From: Pedobacter sp. WC2423
GTDB taxonomy: Bacteria > Bacteroidota > Bacteroidia > Sphingobacteriales > Sphingobacteriaceae
NCBI RefSeq assembly: GCF_040822065.1
Contig: NZ_CP162005.1
Span: forward strand, 1,674,001 to 1,738,000
Reading direction: 5' to 3'
Length of the DNA stretch: 64,000 bases
Shown: positions 54,301-62,126 of the stretch, one piece after another
Layout: each line of letters opens with the position of its first letter
Numbering within the stretch: the stretch's first letter is position 1
The notes under the pieces: generated by a model
The model's database searches: none
What the model was told of the DNA's origin: nothing
The model's input: the letters and a program-made list of their open reading frames with translations, nothing else
Program-made: the position numbers and the translations under genes

Positions 54301-54623
54301 AACTATCAAAAGTTAAAAATGAAGAACGTGTATTATTGGACCTGGGCAATGTGATAGCTATTGCAAAAGTTAAAGTTAATGGAATAGCTGTTGGCGGGTT
54401 ATGGACTGCTCCTTACAAAATTGATATAACCAAAGCACTAAAACCTGGGATAAACGAACTGGAGATCAAAGTAGTTAACAACTGGATCAACAGGCTGATC
54501 GGTGATCATCAATTACCTGAAAATGAAAGAACAACCTCAACTTACTATGACTGGTATGATGCCACAGTAAAATTGCAACCCTCAGGCTTAAAAGGGCCAG
54601 TCAAGCTTGAGATTGTAAAGTAA
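51372..54623 (+). CDS. Glycoside hydrolase family 106-like alpha-L-rhamnosidase
   Basis: This 1083-residue protein has a signal peptide (FLCLLLVVFSTYKAHSQ), then the GH106 opening (QTSVYWYWVSGNISKAGVIK, DLEAMKQVGINRAF, GIFNCPGWSQSGGPWVKPEQ). The catalytic barrel carries VVGDSYETGSQNWSDQF and TTWLENYGHYGFPGEFLQYG, and a beta-sandwich sugar-binding part ends the protein (LLDLGNVIAIAKVKVNG, GINELEIKVVNNW). Known members remove terminal rhamnose from plant polysaccharides such as RG-II or RG-I side chains. No SusC/SusD pair is adjacent. It shares a transcript with the amidohydrolase. Confidence 0.9.
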   Translation: MLTKLVFNSHKTFLCLLLVVFSTYKAHSQPESSGQMATLEMGFHQIPDSIQTSVYWYWVSGNISKAGVIKDLEAMKQVGINRAFIANVTWGEKNAGPIKLFTTAWWDVLHTALKTATRLGIEIGIFNCPGWSQSGGPWVKPEQSMRYLNASEVAITGPILTHQKLEQPSPVFQDVKVIAYPAPKDYGTDIRDLKPQLSSIPSLKDLNNLTDYNPKTILPLPSAKPFLLDFSMEKPYTARSLVIYTAQTRTRLEGDIQVKINHTYQTIKHFTIDRTNPNLKNGFIPYGPAAISIPVTTAKDFRLIFTAYSANSGIAEIKFSSVPSVEDYQEKTLAKMWPDGYVYWPAYQWSSQPVIKDKAYIIDPDKVLDISKYMLADGTLNWQVPAGKWIIERIGMTPTQVQNAHASPEGTGLETDKMSKIHIAAHFDAFLGEIIRRIPAKDRKTWKIVVGDSYETGSQNWSDQFIAEFKLTYGYDPLPYLPVFRGKVVGSADYSDRFLWDVRRLVADKVAYNYVGGLREVSYQNGLTTWLENYGHYGFPGEFLQYGGQSDEVSGEFWNEGIKGIIENRAASSCAHIYGKTKVSAESFTTTDNYFMNYPATLKQRADRSFTEGINNTLLHVYIQQPDDDKIPGINAYFGTEFNRKNTWFYEMDDFLKYIKRCNLLLQQGKYVADVAYFISEDAPKMTGLQEPVLPPGYAFDYINGEVIKTRLTVKEGNLVLPDGMQYRLLVLPKLESMRPELLIKLKELVSRGAVISGPRPSRSPSLQNPGKADLEIQQLTAELWGNINGSTIKVNHYGKGMVIDGMNLEDALKLLNTIPDFKTAINDSVLFIHRTLKDGSIYFLSNQKNKSIQFNPEFRVSGKTPELWDATTGKIRDLPEYTQTAESTSVPIKLAPYESAFIIFRKDGNTKKNNYFNYPGPFRSIPVTGPWLVNFDANLHGPSQPVVFKQLEDWTQNKDALIKYYSGPAYYHHTFKLSKVKNEERVLLDLGNVIAIAKVKVNGIAVGGLWTAPYKIDITKALKPGINELEIKVVNNWINRLIGDHQLPENERTTSTYYDWYDATVKLQPSGLKGPVKLEIVK

Positions 54624-54728
54624 TCCCGCAGTAAATTGGGACTATTGACCCTAAATTATTCATTAGGATTGTCATAATTTAGAAAATAGTTTAACGCTAA
54701 TGGTTTGGTTAAACTTAATTCATAAACT

Positions 54729-55451
54729 ATGACATCAAAAATTACGGAAATTGATATTGTTATTTTAAGTTATGCGCAAACAGAAGAATTAAAGCAGGTT
54801 ACCAAAAACTGCCTCACTTCTTTAATGGCCTCCGAAGACCCTGAACTGATCAAATTCAACATTATCGTTGTTGAATCTCAAAAAGATTTAAACCCTTTTC
54901 AATACGAGTATGGCCAGACAGTTTATCCGGATCAGCCCTTTGGTTACAACCGCTATATGAATATTGGCATTGCAATAACCTCAGCACCCTATATCTGTTT
55001 ATGTAATAATGACCTGCTTTTTCACCCGCAATGGGCAACAGAAATCCTGAAACCCTTTCATACTTATTGGAATGTTTCCAGTGCTTCTCCAATGTGTACT
55101 ATTCATCATACAAAAATAGGTATGGAACCAAATATTGGATTGCTGCAAGGCTATAGAGAACGTGTAGAAGTTTCTGGCTGGTGTCTTTTTTTCAAGCGCA
55201 GTATGCTGAGTATAATAGGCCATTTGGATGAGAACTTTATATTCAGACATGCCTCCCATGATTATACACATTTACTTTCATCGTTAAATTTAGTCCATGT
55301 TCTGGTCACTTCTTCTCTGGTAGATCACCTGGATCACACTACACTAAATAAACAAAAACCAGAGCGGTTTAATCAATTGATGTGGGAACAGGATATCTAC
55401 TATGAAAAAAAATGGGGTTATCGTCTGGGCAGAAAATGGCAAGTGTTATAA
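54729..55451 (+). CDS. Family 2-like glycosyltransferase
   Basis: The 240-residue protein has a GT-A start (IDIVILSYAQTEELKQVTKN) and a short metal site (CLCNNDLLFHPQWA). SGWCLFFKRSMLSIIGHLDE is the acceptor-side segment common in GT2 enzymes. It lacks membrane segments. It comes before the tandem methyltransferases, which it may serve with; a TGACCCTAAA element is found about 80 bases upstream of both this gene and the first methyltransferase. Confidence 0.85.
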   Translation: MTSKITEIDIVILSYAQTEELKQVTKNCLTSLMASEDPELIKFNIIVVESQKDLNPFQYEYGQTVYPDQPFGYNRYMNIGIAITSAPYICLCNNDLLFHPQWATEILKPFHTYWNVSSASPMCTIHHTKIGMEPNIGLLQGYRERVEVSGWCLFFKRSMLSIIGHLDENFIFRHASHDYTHLLSSLNLVHVLVTSSLVDHLDHTTLNKQKPERFNQLMWEQDIYYEKKWGYRLGRKWQVL

Positions 55452-55462
55452 TACTTTCTGTA

Positions 55463-55506
55463 TCAGATGACCTCTGTTTTGGGATTTAGGGTCATCTGAC
55501 CCTAAA
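55463..55506 (+). promoter_or_regulatory. Two mutually exclusive hairpins before the methyltransferases
   Basis: TCAGATGACC (55463-55472) can pair with GGTCATCTGA (55490-55499). The overlapping segment TTTAGGGTCA (55485-55494) can instead pair with TGACCCTAAA (55497-55506), which is followed by AAAAA but no T run. The two stems cannot form together, as in an attenuator or a switching leader. It lies between the glycosyltransferase stop and the methyltransferase start. Confidence 0.5.
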
Positions 55507-55575
55507 AAAATCTGTCAATCCACGTTAAATTGCTCATGCATTTATAATTAAAAATAAACACTAAACCATATCAGT

Positions 55576-56379
55576 ATGAACGACAAACTATATAAGGAAT
55601 TTGCAAGTTATTATGCAGATGTGACCAATGACAGAGATTTCAAAAGCCAGTTAGAGGTCATACTGGCAACTTATGAACCAGATAAACCATGCAAATCTTT
55701 ACTGGAACTATTCGCTGGACAATCATTACACAGCATAGAGGCGCAAAAACAGCATGGTATTGATGTTTGGGCTATAGATTCAAGTATGGATATGAAGCGC
55801 CTTGCAATTGCTGAAGGATTTCAGAACCCCAAAAAATATATCGTGGCAGATCTTCCGGACGCTATGTTAAGTATTGATGAAACGAAATTCGATTGTATTA
55901 CCTGTCTGTATAATGGCTTAAGTAATCTGAATATGGAAGATGTATTTATGCTGCTTAAAAATTGTAAAGATAAATTAACCGATAACGGCAAAATGTTTGT
56001 CGAAATGCACGATATCTTTTTAATGACAGAATACCTTTCAAACCAACAGGTCCATTATACAGAAATAGAAAATTCCAAGGGTGAACTCATTAAATATGCA
56101 TGGCCGAGCGGTAAAATAAGATGGGATCGTTATACCTACCGTGCAGAAATTCCGGTTCAATTCTTAATCCAAACCCCACAACGCACAGATACTATAGAAT
56201 TTACTCATTATGACAACATGTATTGTGCGGAACATATCGTGTTTCTGGCAAATCTTGTGGGCTTGGAGTCTATGATCTACACAGAACATCCTGCCTGGGC
56301 AAATCTTTATCCAAATTCGGTTATTCTGCAATTATCTATTCGTAAAGACCTCCTAAAATCTGCCGCTAATGACAAATAA
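55576..56379 (+). CDS. SAM-dependent methyltransferase A
   Basis: This 267-residue protein is a class I SAM-dependent methyltransferase: motif I is LLELFAGQSLHSIEAQKQHG, acidic motif II VWAIDSSMDM, and motif IV FDCITCLYNGLSNLNMEDV. It is a close paralogue of the next gene along its full length (both have FKSQLE, ELFAGQSLHSIEA, AWPSGKI). The substrate is unknown; the neighbouring glycosyltransferase suggests a sugar, lipid or small metabolite. It overlaps the next gene by 11 bases. Confidence 0.85.
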   Translation: MNDKLYKEFASYYADVTNDRDFKSQLEVILATYEPDKPCKSLLELFAGQSLHSIEAQKQHGIDVWAIDSSMDMKRLAIAEGFQNPKKYIVADLPDAMLSIDETKFDCITCLYNGLSNLNMEDVFMLLKNCKDKLTDNGKMFVEMHDIFLMTEYLSNQQVHYTEIENSKGELIKYAWPSGKIRWDRYTYRAEIPVQFLIQTPQRTDTIEFTHYDNMYCAEHIVFLANLVGLESMIYTEHPAWANLYPNSVILQLSIRKDLLKSAANDK

Positions 56380-57160
56380 ACTCTATAAGCACTATGCAAG
56401 TTCTTATGCGGCAGTAACTAACAACAGAGATTTCAAAAGTCAGCTGGAACTTATACTCCAGACCTATCAACCAGATAATCCATGCCAGTCATTTATTGAA
56501 CTCTTTGCCGGACAATCTCTGCACAGCATAGAGGCCTTTAAAAAAGGTAATATAGACGTTTGGGCTGCAGATTCAAGTCAGGAAATGAAGGAGCTGGCCA
56601 TATCGCAGGGATTTCTAAAACCCGACCAGTATATTGTTGGATATCTGCCCGAATCCATTTTAAATAATACTGGCAACGTTAAATTTGATTGTATAGCTTG
56701 TTTATACAGTGCATTTAGTGCGATACCGCTTCAAAAAGTATTTGAGTTACTCTTTCATCTCAAACCACTATTAACTGATAAAGGAAAAATATTCATAGAG
56801 TTACATGATGTTTTTTATACAATGGAATATATCGCAAATCCTGTAGTGCAGTATCAGAAAGTTCAGAATTCCGAAGGAGAACAGGTCAGTTACGCCTGGC
56901 CAAGCGGTAAAATTAAATGGGATCATTACAGTCATACTGCGGAGGTTCCCATAACCTTTAACATTCAATCAGCTGGCAGCACTGAAACCGTGGAATTCAT
57001 TTCTACTGACCATATTTATAGTGCAGAAGAAATAATTTTCATAGCAAACCTGCTGGATTATGAAAGCAAATTGTTATCAACAGATCCGGTATGGGCTGCA
57101 AATTTTCCCGGAGGAATCGTGCTGGAGCTATCTCTGAAATCAGCAGTTCAAAATCCATAA
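56369..57160 (+). CDS. SAM-dependent methyltransferase B
   Basis: The 263-residue protein has the same class I methyltransferase motifs as its neighbour (FIELFAGQSLHSIEAFKKGN, VWAADSSQEM, FDCIACLYSAFSAIPLQKV). Its frame starts 11 bases inside the end of methyltransferase A, so the two are translated together. They appear to be a tandem duplication that has diverged, with changes in the middle where substrate is bound. A hairpin follows the gene at 57186. Confidence 0.85.
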   Translation: MTNKLYKHYASSYAAVTNNRDFKSQLELILQTYQPDNPCQSFIELFAGQSLHSIEAFKKGNIDVWAADSSQEMKELAISQGFLKPDQYIVGYLPESILNNTGNVKFDCIACLYSAFSAIPLQKVFELLFHLKPLLTDKGKIFIELHDVFYTMEYIANPVVQYQKVQNSEGEQVSYAWPSGKIKWDHYSHTAEVPITFNIQSAGSTETVEFISTDHIYSAEEIIFIANLLDYESKLLSTDPVWAANFPGGIVLELSLKSAVQNP

Positions 57161-57185
57161 AATTAGGCAGTCCCGATCCATTTGC

Positions 57186-57224
57186 CTATGTAAAAGCTCC
57201 GTTTATCAATGAGCTTTTACATAG
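57186..57224. terminator. Hairpin between convergent genes
   Basis: A perfect 14-bp stem joins CTATGTAAAAGCTC (57186-57199) and GAGCTTTTACATAG (57211-57224) over an 11-base loop. There is no strong T run on either side, but its place between convergent genes suggests two-way termination. Confidence 0.65.
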
Positions 57225-57287
57225 ACCTGAAAATTTGCTCCAATCAAACAGATTATTGCAAATATCAAATAATTACAGTAAGCTTAT

Positions 57288-58520
57288 TTAGCTGCCCGGT
57301 TTAGCCCAAAAATCAGCAACATTATTAGTTGCATAAGTAATGTCACTTTTACTAATCACTTTATTTCCTTTAATCCTGGTAAATCCACCCGGATATAAAT
57401 GGACAATCTCCAGAAGCGGTTTTCCAATTCCCCGGGTCTCCACATCCCATTCGTTTTTAACATCACAATTGATCCAGTACAAGTTCTTGGACATGTAATA
57501 ATCCAGATAATCTTCTTTGGTTTTCTTAGTTTTGTTATTCCAATTCGCATCCTCATTTAAAACCAATGGCTCTCCTGTGATCAGTTTCGCTCTTACTTCT
57601 TCTACATTTAACAGGGTGCCTTTAGCATCACTTACATAAGCATTAAACGTAGGATCCATCCATAACCACTTATTTTTAGTTTCAGACCAGACCACTGTGA
57701 TAACATGGCAATCAAAATCAGCAGTGTCCTTTGGCATGCAGGTAACCGTTCTGGATTTAAACCCCATAGCCTGGTAGGTATCTCTCAGCACAGTCGCCAT
57801 CATTCTGCAATTCACTCCTCTATTTTCTTTTTTGCAGATATCTATTAAATCAACCGCATTTTTATGGATTGGATTATTAGAATTGCCATCATGGCTCACC
57901 ACATGATGTACCCACAACAGTAAATTTTTAAACCTGCTGATTTCATCTCCATTTCCACCTACAGAATCCAGTTTATATTGCTTTCTGAATTTAACCAGCT
58001 CGGGTGCATTCGAATCCTGATAAGTAAATTTCACCGCTACCCTTTTATCTTTACGATTATAAGCACCAGACTTTTGAAGAATATAACCGTAATCCCCTTT
58101 TTCTCTGATTTGCTGTAATATTATTTTGAATCGCTTTTCCTCACGCAAACCATTCAGATCGGTATCCGTCAGCATATTTTTATAATTACTGTAACCATTG
58201 CGGGCAGCACTATCTAAATATAGTATTGCTTTATTTTTATTGCCATTCAGGGCATTTACACAAGAAAGACAATAATATTGATTAGCTATCACACCAGGAT
58301 AATTACGCTGTATACTCGCAGGCATACCTATAAATTTGTTACGAAATTTAATAAGTTCTGTCTCCGCTGTAACATAATCCTTCTGTTTATAAGCATCCAT
58401 AAACAATTGATAAGAAGCCCGGTAAGCTTGTTCAAGTTCAGCAGACACAGTTGCCGGCTGGCTAAAAGCTGAAAAGGCAATACCAGTTATCATCAGGAAC
58501 GCGGCAACAACTTTTCTCAT
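57288..58520 (-). CDS. Secreted transglutaminase-like protein
   Basis: The 410-residue protein starts with a signal peptide (VVAAFLMITGIAFSAFSQ) at the ATG at 58520; a start 12 codons upstream is less likely. An N-terminal TPR-like helical part is followed by a transglutaminase-like fold with the Cys in NRGVNCRMMATVLRD, the His in FDCHVITVVW and the Asp in WMDPTFNAYV, spaced as in the usual triad. It should act in the periplasm on peptide or amide bonds. The true reaction (protease, amidase or crosslinking) is unknown. Confidence 0.85.
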   Translation of the reverse strand: MRKVVAAFLMITGIAFSAFSQPATVSAELEQAYRASYQLFMDAYKQKDYVTAETELIKFRNKFIGMPASIQRNYPGVIANQYYCLSCVNALNGNKNKAILYLDSAARNGYSNYKNMLTDTDLNGLREEKRFKIILQQIREKGDYGYILQKSGAYNRKDKRVAVKFTYQDSNAPELVKFRKQYKLDSVGGNGDEISRFKNLLLWVHHVVSHDGNSNNPIHKNAVDLIDICKKENRGVNCRMMATVLRDTYQAMGFKSRTVTCMPKDTADFDCHVITVVWSETKNKWLWMDPTFNAYVSDAKGTLLNVEEVRAKLITGEPLVLNEDANWNNKTKKTKEDYLDYYMSKNLYWINCDVKNEWDVETRGIGKPLLEIVHLYPGGFTRIKGNKVISKSDITYATNNVADFWAKPGS

Positions 58521-58770
58521 GGCTATTTTTTGAGTACAAGGTAACAGAAAACACACAACTCAGCCTATAAAAACATTGTTTTTATTTACCACATTTTATA
58601 TAACTATTCATTAACTATTTCTATAGATGAGGGTCGGTAGCTTTAAAAAAAACCAATCAATTCCATCCCGGTAATTATTATTAATCCAAGTATAATATAC
58701 CTGATTTCTTAGTCGCAAACAACCACTAAGATTGGCTAATTCATACCCTATCAAAACATTAAAATGCTTT

Positions 58771-58778
58771 TACATTTG
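58771..58778 (+). promoter_or_regulatory. Bacteroidota -7 box upstream of VOC gene
   Basis: TACATTTG is a perfect TAnnTTTG box 50 bases upstream of the ATG at 58829. No TTG -33 is obvious. The 58521-58828 gap otherwise shows no gene. Confidence 0.5.
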
Positions 58779-58828
58779 TTATACAACAATTCAAAACAAA
58801 CAAAACTTATAATCTAAAATCATAAACC

Positions 58829-59254
58829 ATGGCAGCAGTCAACCCTTATTTAAACTTTGATGGTAATACCGAAGAAGTATTTAATTTCTATAAGTCCGTA
58901 TTTGGCGGTGAATTCGAAATGGTTTCCAGATTTGATACTATGCCAGAAGAATACCGGCCTGATCAAAGCGAAATCAATAAGATTATGCATATTTCCTTAC
59001 CAATTGGTGGTGGAAGTTTTTTGATGGGTAGTGACAGACCAGCGTGTTATGGGCCGGTCAACAAAGGTGACCATGCTTATATTGCCATCAAAGCAGACAG
59101 TGAAGAAGAAGCTACAAAATTATTCAACGGGCTTTCCGCAGGAGGCGTAGTGACCATGCCACTCGCAAAAGCTTTCTGGGGTGATTTCTTCGGAATGTTT
59201 AATGATAAGTTTGGCGTTCAATGGATGATCAGTTATGCATATGATAACAAATAG
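58829..59254 (+). CDS. VOC-family (PhnB-like) protein
   Basis: This 141-residue protein is a PhnB-like member of the vicinal oxygen chelate/glyoxalase fold: VNPYLNFDGNTEEVFNFYKS, GGEFEMVSRF and GVQWMISYAYD are the family's opening, second strand and end. Such proteins bind a metal or small molecule, but many have unknown function. A -7 box lies upstream and a terminator follows, so it stands alone. Confidence 0.88.
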   Translation: MAAVNPYLNFDGNTEEVFNFYKSVFGGEFEMVSRFDTMPEEYRPDQSEINKIMHISLPIGGGSFLMGSDRPACYGPVNKGDHAYIAIKADSEEEATKLFNGLSAGGVVTMPLAKAFWGDFFGMFNDKFGVQWMISYAYDNK

Positions 59255-59289
59255 TTAAACCTATACAACATTATCATTTGCTAAAAAAG

Positions 59290-59321
59290 CCGGATCTTTC
59301 TAAATGATGATCCGGATTTTT
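59290..59321 (+). terminator. Rho-independent terminator after VOC gene
   Basis: Arms CCGGATC (59290-59296) and GATCCGG (59309-59315) form a perfect stem followed by ATTTTTT. It also lies near the end of the convergent RidA gene. Confidence 0.85.
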
Positions 59322-59336
59322 TATAACATTGATTAC

Positions 59337-59726
59337 TTATTTTACAACTGTAGCCTCCAGTTCAACCTTTAAAGTTTCAAAAAGGCTTTTCACTTCCAGT
59401 AAAGTGAGTGCAGGTTTAACTTCATGTTTAGCTATCCAGGCTTGAAAAATATCAAAATGTGGCCAAAGCTCTGCTGTCGCAGTGGTGTATATATTTAAAC
59501 GGGCTATCCCCTTGCATTCATATCCGGCTTCACCAATAACCTTTTCCAGATTTTGTAAAGCCAGAATTAATTGAGACTTCATGTCTTCATTACTGGATAT
59601 TCCATCAGCGCTGATCGCAGTCTGTCCTGAAACATAAAGCGTACTCTCTACATTTTTCACTTCAACAGCTTGTACATAACTGCGTTCATCCTGCCATTTC
59701 CAGGGATTAATACTTCTTTTTTCCAT
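59337..59726 (-). CDS. RidA-family protein
   Basis: The 129-residue protein has the RidA/YjgF fold: ESTLYVSGQTAISADGISSN, QLILALQNLEKVIGEAGYEC and KPALTLLEVKSLF. RidA proteins remove reactive enamine or imine products of amino-acid metabolism. The usual catalytic Arg position here appears as a Lys/Pro stretch (VKPALTLLEV), so true deaminase activity is not certain. It lies downstream of the Crp-type gene on the same strand. Confidence 0.85.
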   Translation of the reverse strand: MEKRSINPWKWQDERSYVQAVEVKNVESTLYVSGQTAISADGISSNEDMKSQLILALQNLEKVIGEAGYECKGIARLNIYTTATAELWPHFDIFQAWIAKHEVKPALTLLEVKSLFETLKVELEATVVK

Positions 59727-59846
59727 TTGATTTGTCTTATTGCTTATCTTTAAGATTGCAGTTTAAAATTTGTACTGCAAAGCTCTTCATAAGACCTGAA
59801 ATGGGCTCTTGACAAACCTCACAATTAAAAAGTGAGAAATGTCACA

Positions 59847-60410
59847 CTAAGGAGATAACCTGCTTAAGGTTTCGCGCGAAACGCCCAGATAGGCAGCAAG
59901 AAGGCTCTTGGGTACACGCTGAATAAGTGAGGGGTATTGTTTAATTAACTGTTCATAACGCTCTTTGGAATTAGAGGTCAGCCAGGATATAATACGTCGT
60001 TGCGATCCTATAAAACCAAAATTCGCTTTTTCAAGGAAAAACCGCTGCATTTTTGGCAAACTATCACATAGCTTTTTATAGTCTTCAAGTAAAAGGCATA
60101 AGGTTTCCGTATCTTCAATGCACTCTAACGACATGGTCGCTTTAGTCTGAGTGAAATACGCATAATAATCACTTTCCCACCAATCTTCCATCGCAAAAGA
60201 AACAACACGCTGCTTCCCTGTTTCATCAGTATGGACCAACTTCAGAAGTCCGGAAATGACAAAGTAAGAATACTTTACCTCTTCCCCTTCCTGAACCAGA
60301 AATTGATGTTTTTTGAACTTTTTAATACTAAAATGAGTACACACAAAAGCAAACTCATCCTCGCTAAGTGATATAATTTTTTCTATATGTTCCCTTAGTG
60401 ACTGATACAT
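59847..60410 (-). CDS. Crp/Fnr-family transcriptional regulator
   Basis: This 187-residue protein has a cNMP-binding beta-roll (FKKHQFLVQEGEEVKYSYFV, ISGLLKLVHTDETGKQRVVS) and a short C-terminal HTH (KSLLAAYLGVSRETLSRLSP). The Arg that contacts the cyclic-nucleotide phosphate is not evident, as in most Bacteroidota members. The ATG at 60410 begins the conserved N-terminus; a start 17 codons upstream adds an unusual stretch. It may control the RidA gene 120 bases downstream. Confidence 0.85.
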   Translation of the reverse strand: MYQSLREHIEKIISLSEDEFAFVCTHFSIKKFKKHQFLVQEGEEVKYSYFVISGLLKLVHTDETGKQRVVSFAMEDWWESDYYAYFTQTKATMSLECIEDTETLCLLLEDYKKLCDSLPKMQRFFLEKANFGFIGSQRRIISWLTSNSKERYEQLIKQYPSLIQRVPKSLLAAYLGVSRETLSRLSP

Positions 60411-60677
60411 TGTTGAGCGGTTATTAAAGATGATCGCAAAGTTAAGGTCCGGGACTGGCATTCCGGTTTTTTATTTCGTGTTGATTTCGATGTGTATTGT
60501 TATAATAATTGAACTGATTTGTTAAATTTTCTTATTTACCCTTGCCTGGTTTAAAATAACAAAAATGGGATCTATGCTTTATCATAAATCCCATTCTTTT
60601 AATTTTCTCCGAATTTCAATAGGCCAATTTATTTTTTTATTATTTGATAATCTGGCTTAAGCCTACGGAATCCCGGC

Positions 60678-61637
60678 TTAGTCAATTCGCAATACCCGCT
60701 TCCAGTTCGAACCATCAAACTCCATTACATCCTTGGACCCTATGGACCACATGATCCCGTCAGCTGCGCTCAGGTGATAACATGTGCGTGGAATATCATC
60801 CCCGAAATCAACAGGATTGAGCTTACCATCCTCCAGCCGATAGACGAAACTGGTAGAAGACACATATAACTGTCCATCGAAAACCTCCATACCCCAGAGG
60901 TCTTCTTCGGTGCTTTCATGCTTTATTATTTCCCATTGATCATCGCGTCCCCGGAGCAAGGTCCCAAGCTGACCACACGCATAAACAAATCCGTCCGGCG
61001 CACAGCGAACTTTGTAGAGCGCCAGCTCGGTCGGACTGTTCTGCTGGCTGAACAGGGAACCATCATACTTCCAGATTTCGCCTTCCCAACCGACCGTATA
61101 AATTTCCTCTTCGCTGAACCCATCGATAGACTCGAAACTGGTGTCGGTGATCGGCGTATCACCAACCTGGGCGCTCTGGTCAATGCATCTCCACTGATCC
61201 TCATCATCACGAACATAAGCCTGCCGGCAGGTTCCTACAGCATAAGCTCTACCTGTACCTTTTGCAATACCGCGGACTTCACGAAGAGGGCCGCGCTTTC
61301 TCGGGTCTATTCCGCAGTTGGCGATGGCCTCATTTATTACAGTGCCGCCGCCGCTGGCTTCTACCGATCCGTCGGTTCCGAGCATTAAGTAACGCTCAAC
61401 CGGCACATGGCAGACCGTTCCGGAACAGGCAAGCCAGGGCACAGTATCAGCGCCCCAAATTCCACAATCCAGAGAGAGCAGTATCGAACCCGTGTAACCT
61501 TCGCTAATAGAAATGTCGTTCGTGGTAATCAAATAGCTAAGATCTGAGTAGCGAACCGTTCCAGTACCAATGCTGAGTCCGCTGAACCGTGGATCTCTAG
61601 TATCTATATTAACTTCCATATGTGTGTTTAATGACAT
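60678..61637 (-). CDS. Beta-propeller-like protein of foreign composition
   Basis: The 319-residue protein is beta-rich with repeated short units such as YTVGWEGEIWKYDGS, VYACGQLGTLLRGRDDQWEI and GMEVFDGQLYVSSTSFVYRL, which suggests a beta-propeller. It has no signal peptide. Its DNA is clearly richer in G+C than its neighbours and uses codons such as CCG, GCG, CGC and GTC freely, which points to recent transfer from a high-GC donor. I recognise no named family; it stands alone between long AT-rich gaps. A start at Met7 is also possible. Confidence 0.7.
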   Translation of the reverse strand: MSLNTHMEVNIDTRDPRFSGLSIGTGTVRYSDLSYLITTNDISISEGYTGSILLSLDCGIWGADTVPWLACSGTVCHVPVERYLMLGTDGSVEASGGGTVINEAIANCGIDPRKRGPLREVRGIAKGTGRAYAVGTCRQAYVRDDEDQWRCIDQSAQVGDTPITDTSFESIDGFSEEEIYTVGWEGEIWKYDGSLFSQQNSPTELALYKVRCAPDGFVYACGQLGTLLRGRDDQWEIIKHESTEEDLWGMEVFDGQLYVSSTSFVYRLEDGKLNPVDFGDDIPRTCYHLSAADGIMWSIGSKDVMEFDGSNWKRVLRID

Positions 61638-62126
61638 TTTTACCCGTGAATATTATATTTTTAGTCTTCATAAATTATTGGTTTAAATTAAAAATACTTC
61701 TTCAAAACTACACAAAAGCCACATAAAAATACAATTACAAATTACAAAAAGGATAATTTATTTATCATAAATCACATAATTTACACATTCAGCATCTGTA
61801 CTGCCAAATTGGGACAATCCAATGTTGAATCTTTTAAATATGATGCTGAAGAATCAAGCCTAAGGATGCTATAATAATAATTATAATTTAATAATTAAAC
61901 TGGAATACTATAATATCTGGCGTCACACATCGCAAGTGATAATGAAATACAATACTTTTTCAGGGTATATCGAACACGCAATTGTATATCGGGCGCACAT
62001 AAGTCAAAACGTTTTACTAATCAAGCATCAAATTTTGTCTTTTTGTTTTTTGACCCCATGAGTCCCATCTGTTATTTATTGTTATAAAAAAATATCTTTA
62101 CCTTGCCATTAATCAAGCTTTACCCT
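61638..62126. other. AT-rich intergenic region
   Basis: No gene is visible in these ~490 bases. A GTATATCG direct repeat lies at 61965-61972 and 61984-61991, and a TATCTTTA box at 62093-62100 could serve the lipoprotein gene at 62127. Confidence 0.5.

Noticed and set aside
60653-60662. GGCTTAAGCC palindrome after the beta-propeller gene
   Set aside because: Ten bases with no loop and no T run; too short to call a terminator.
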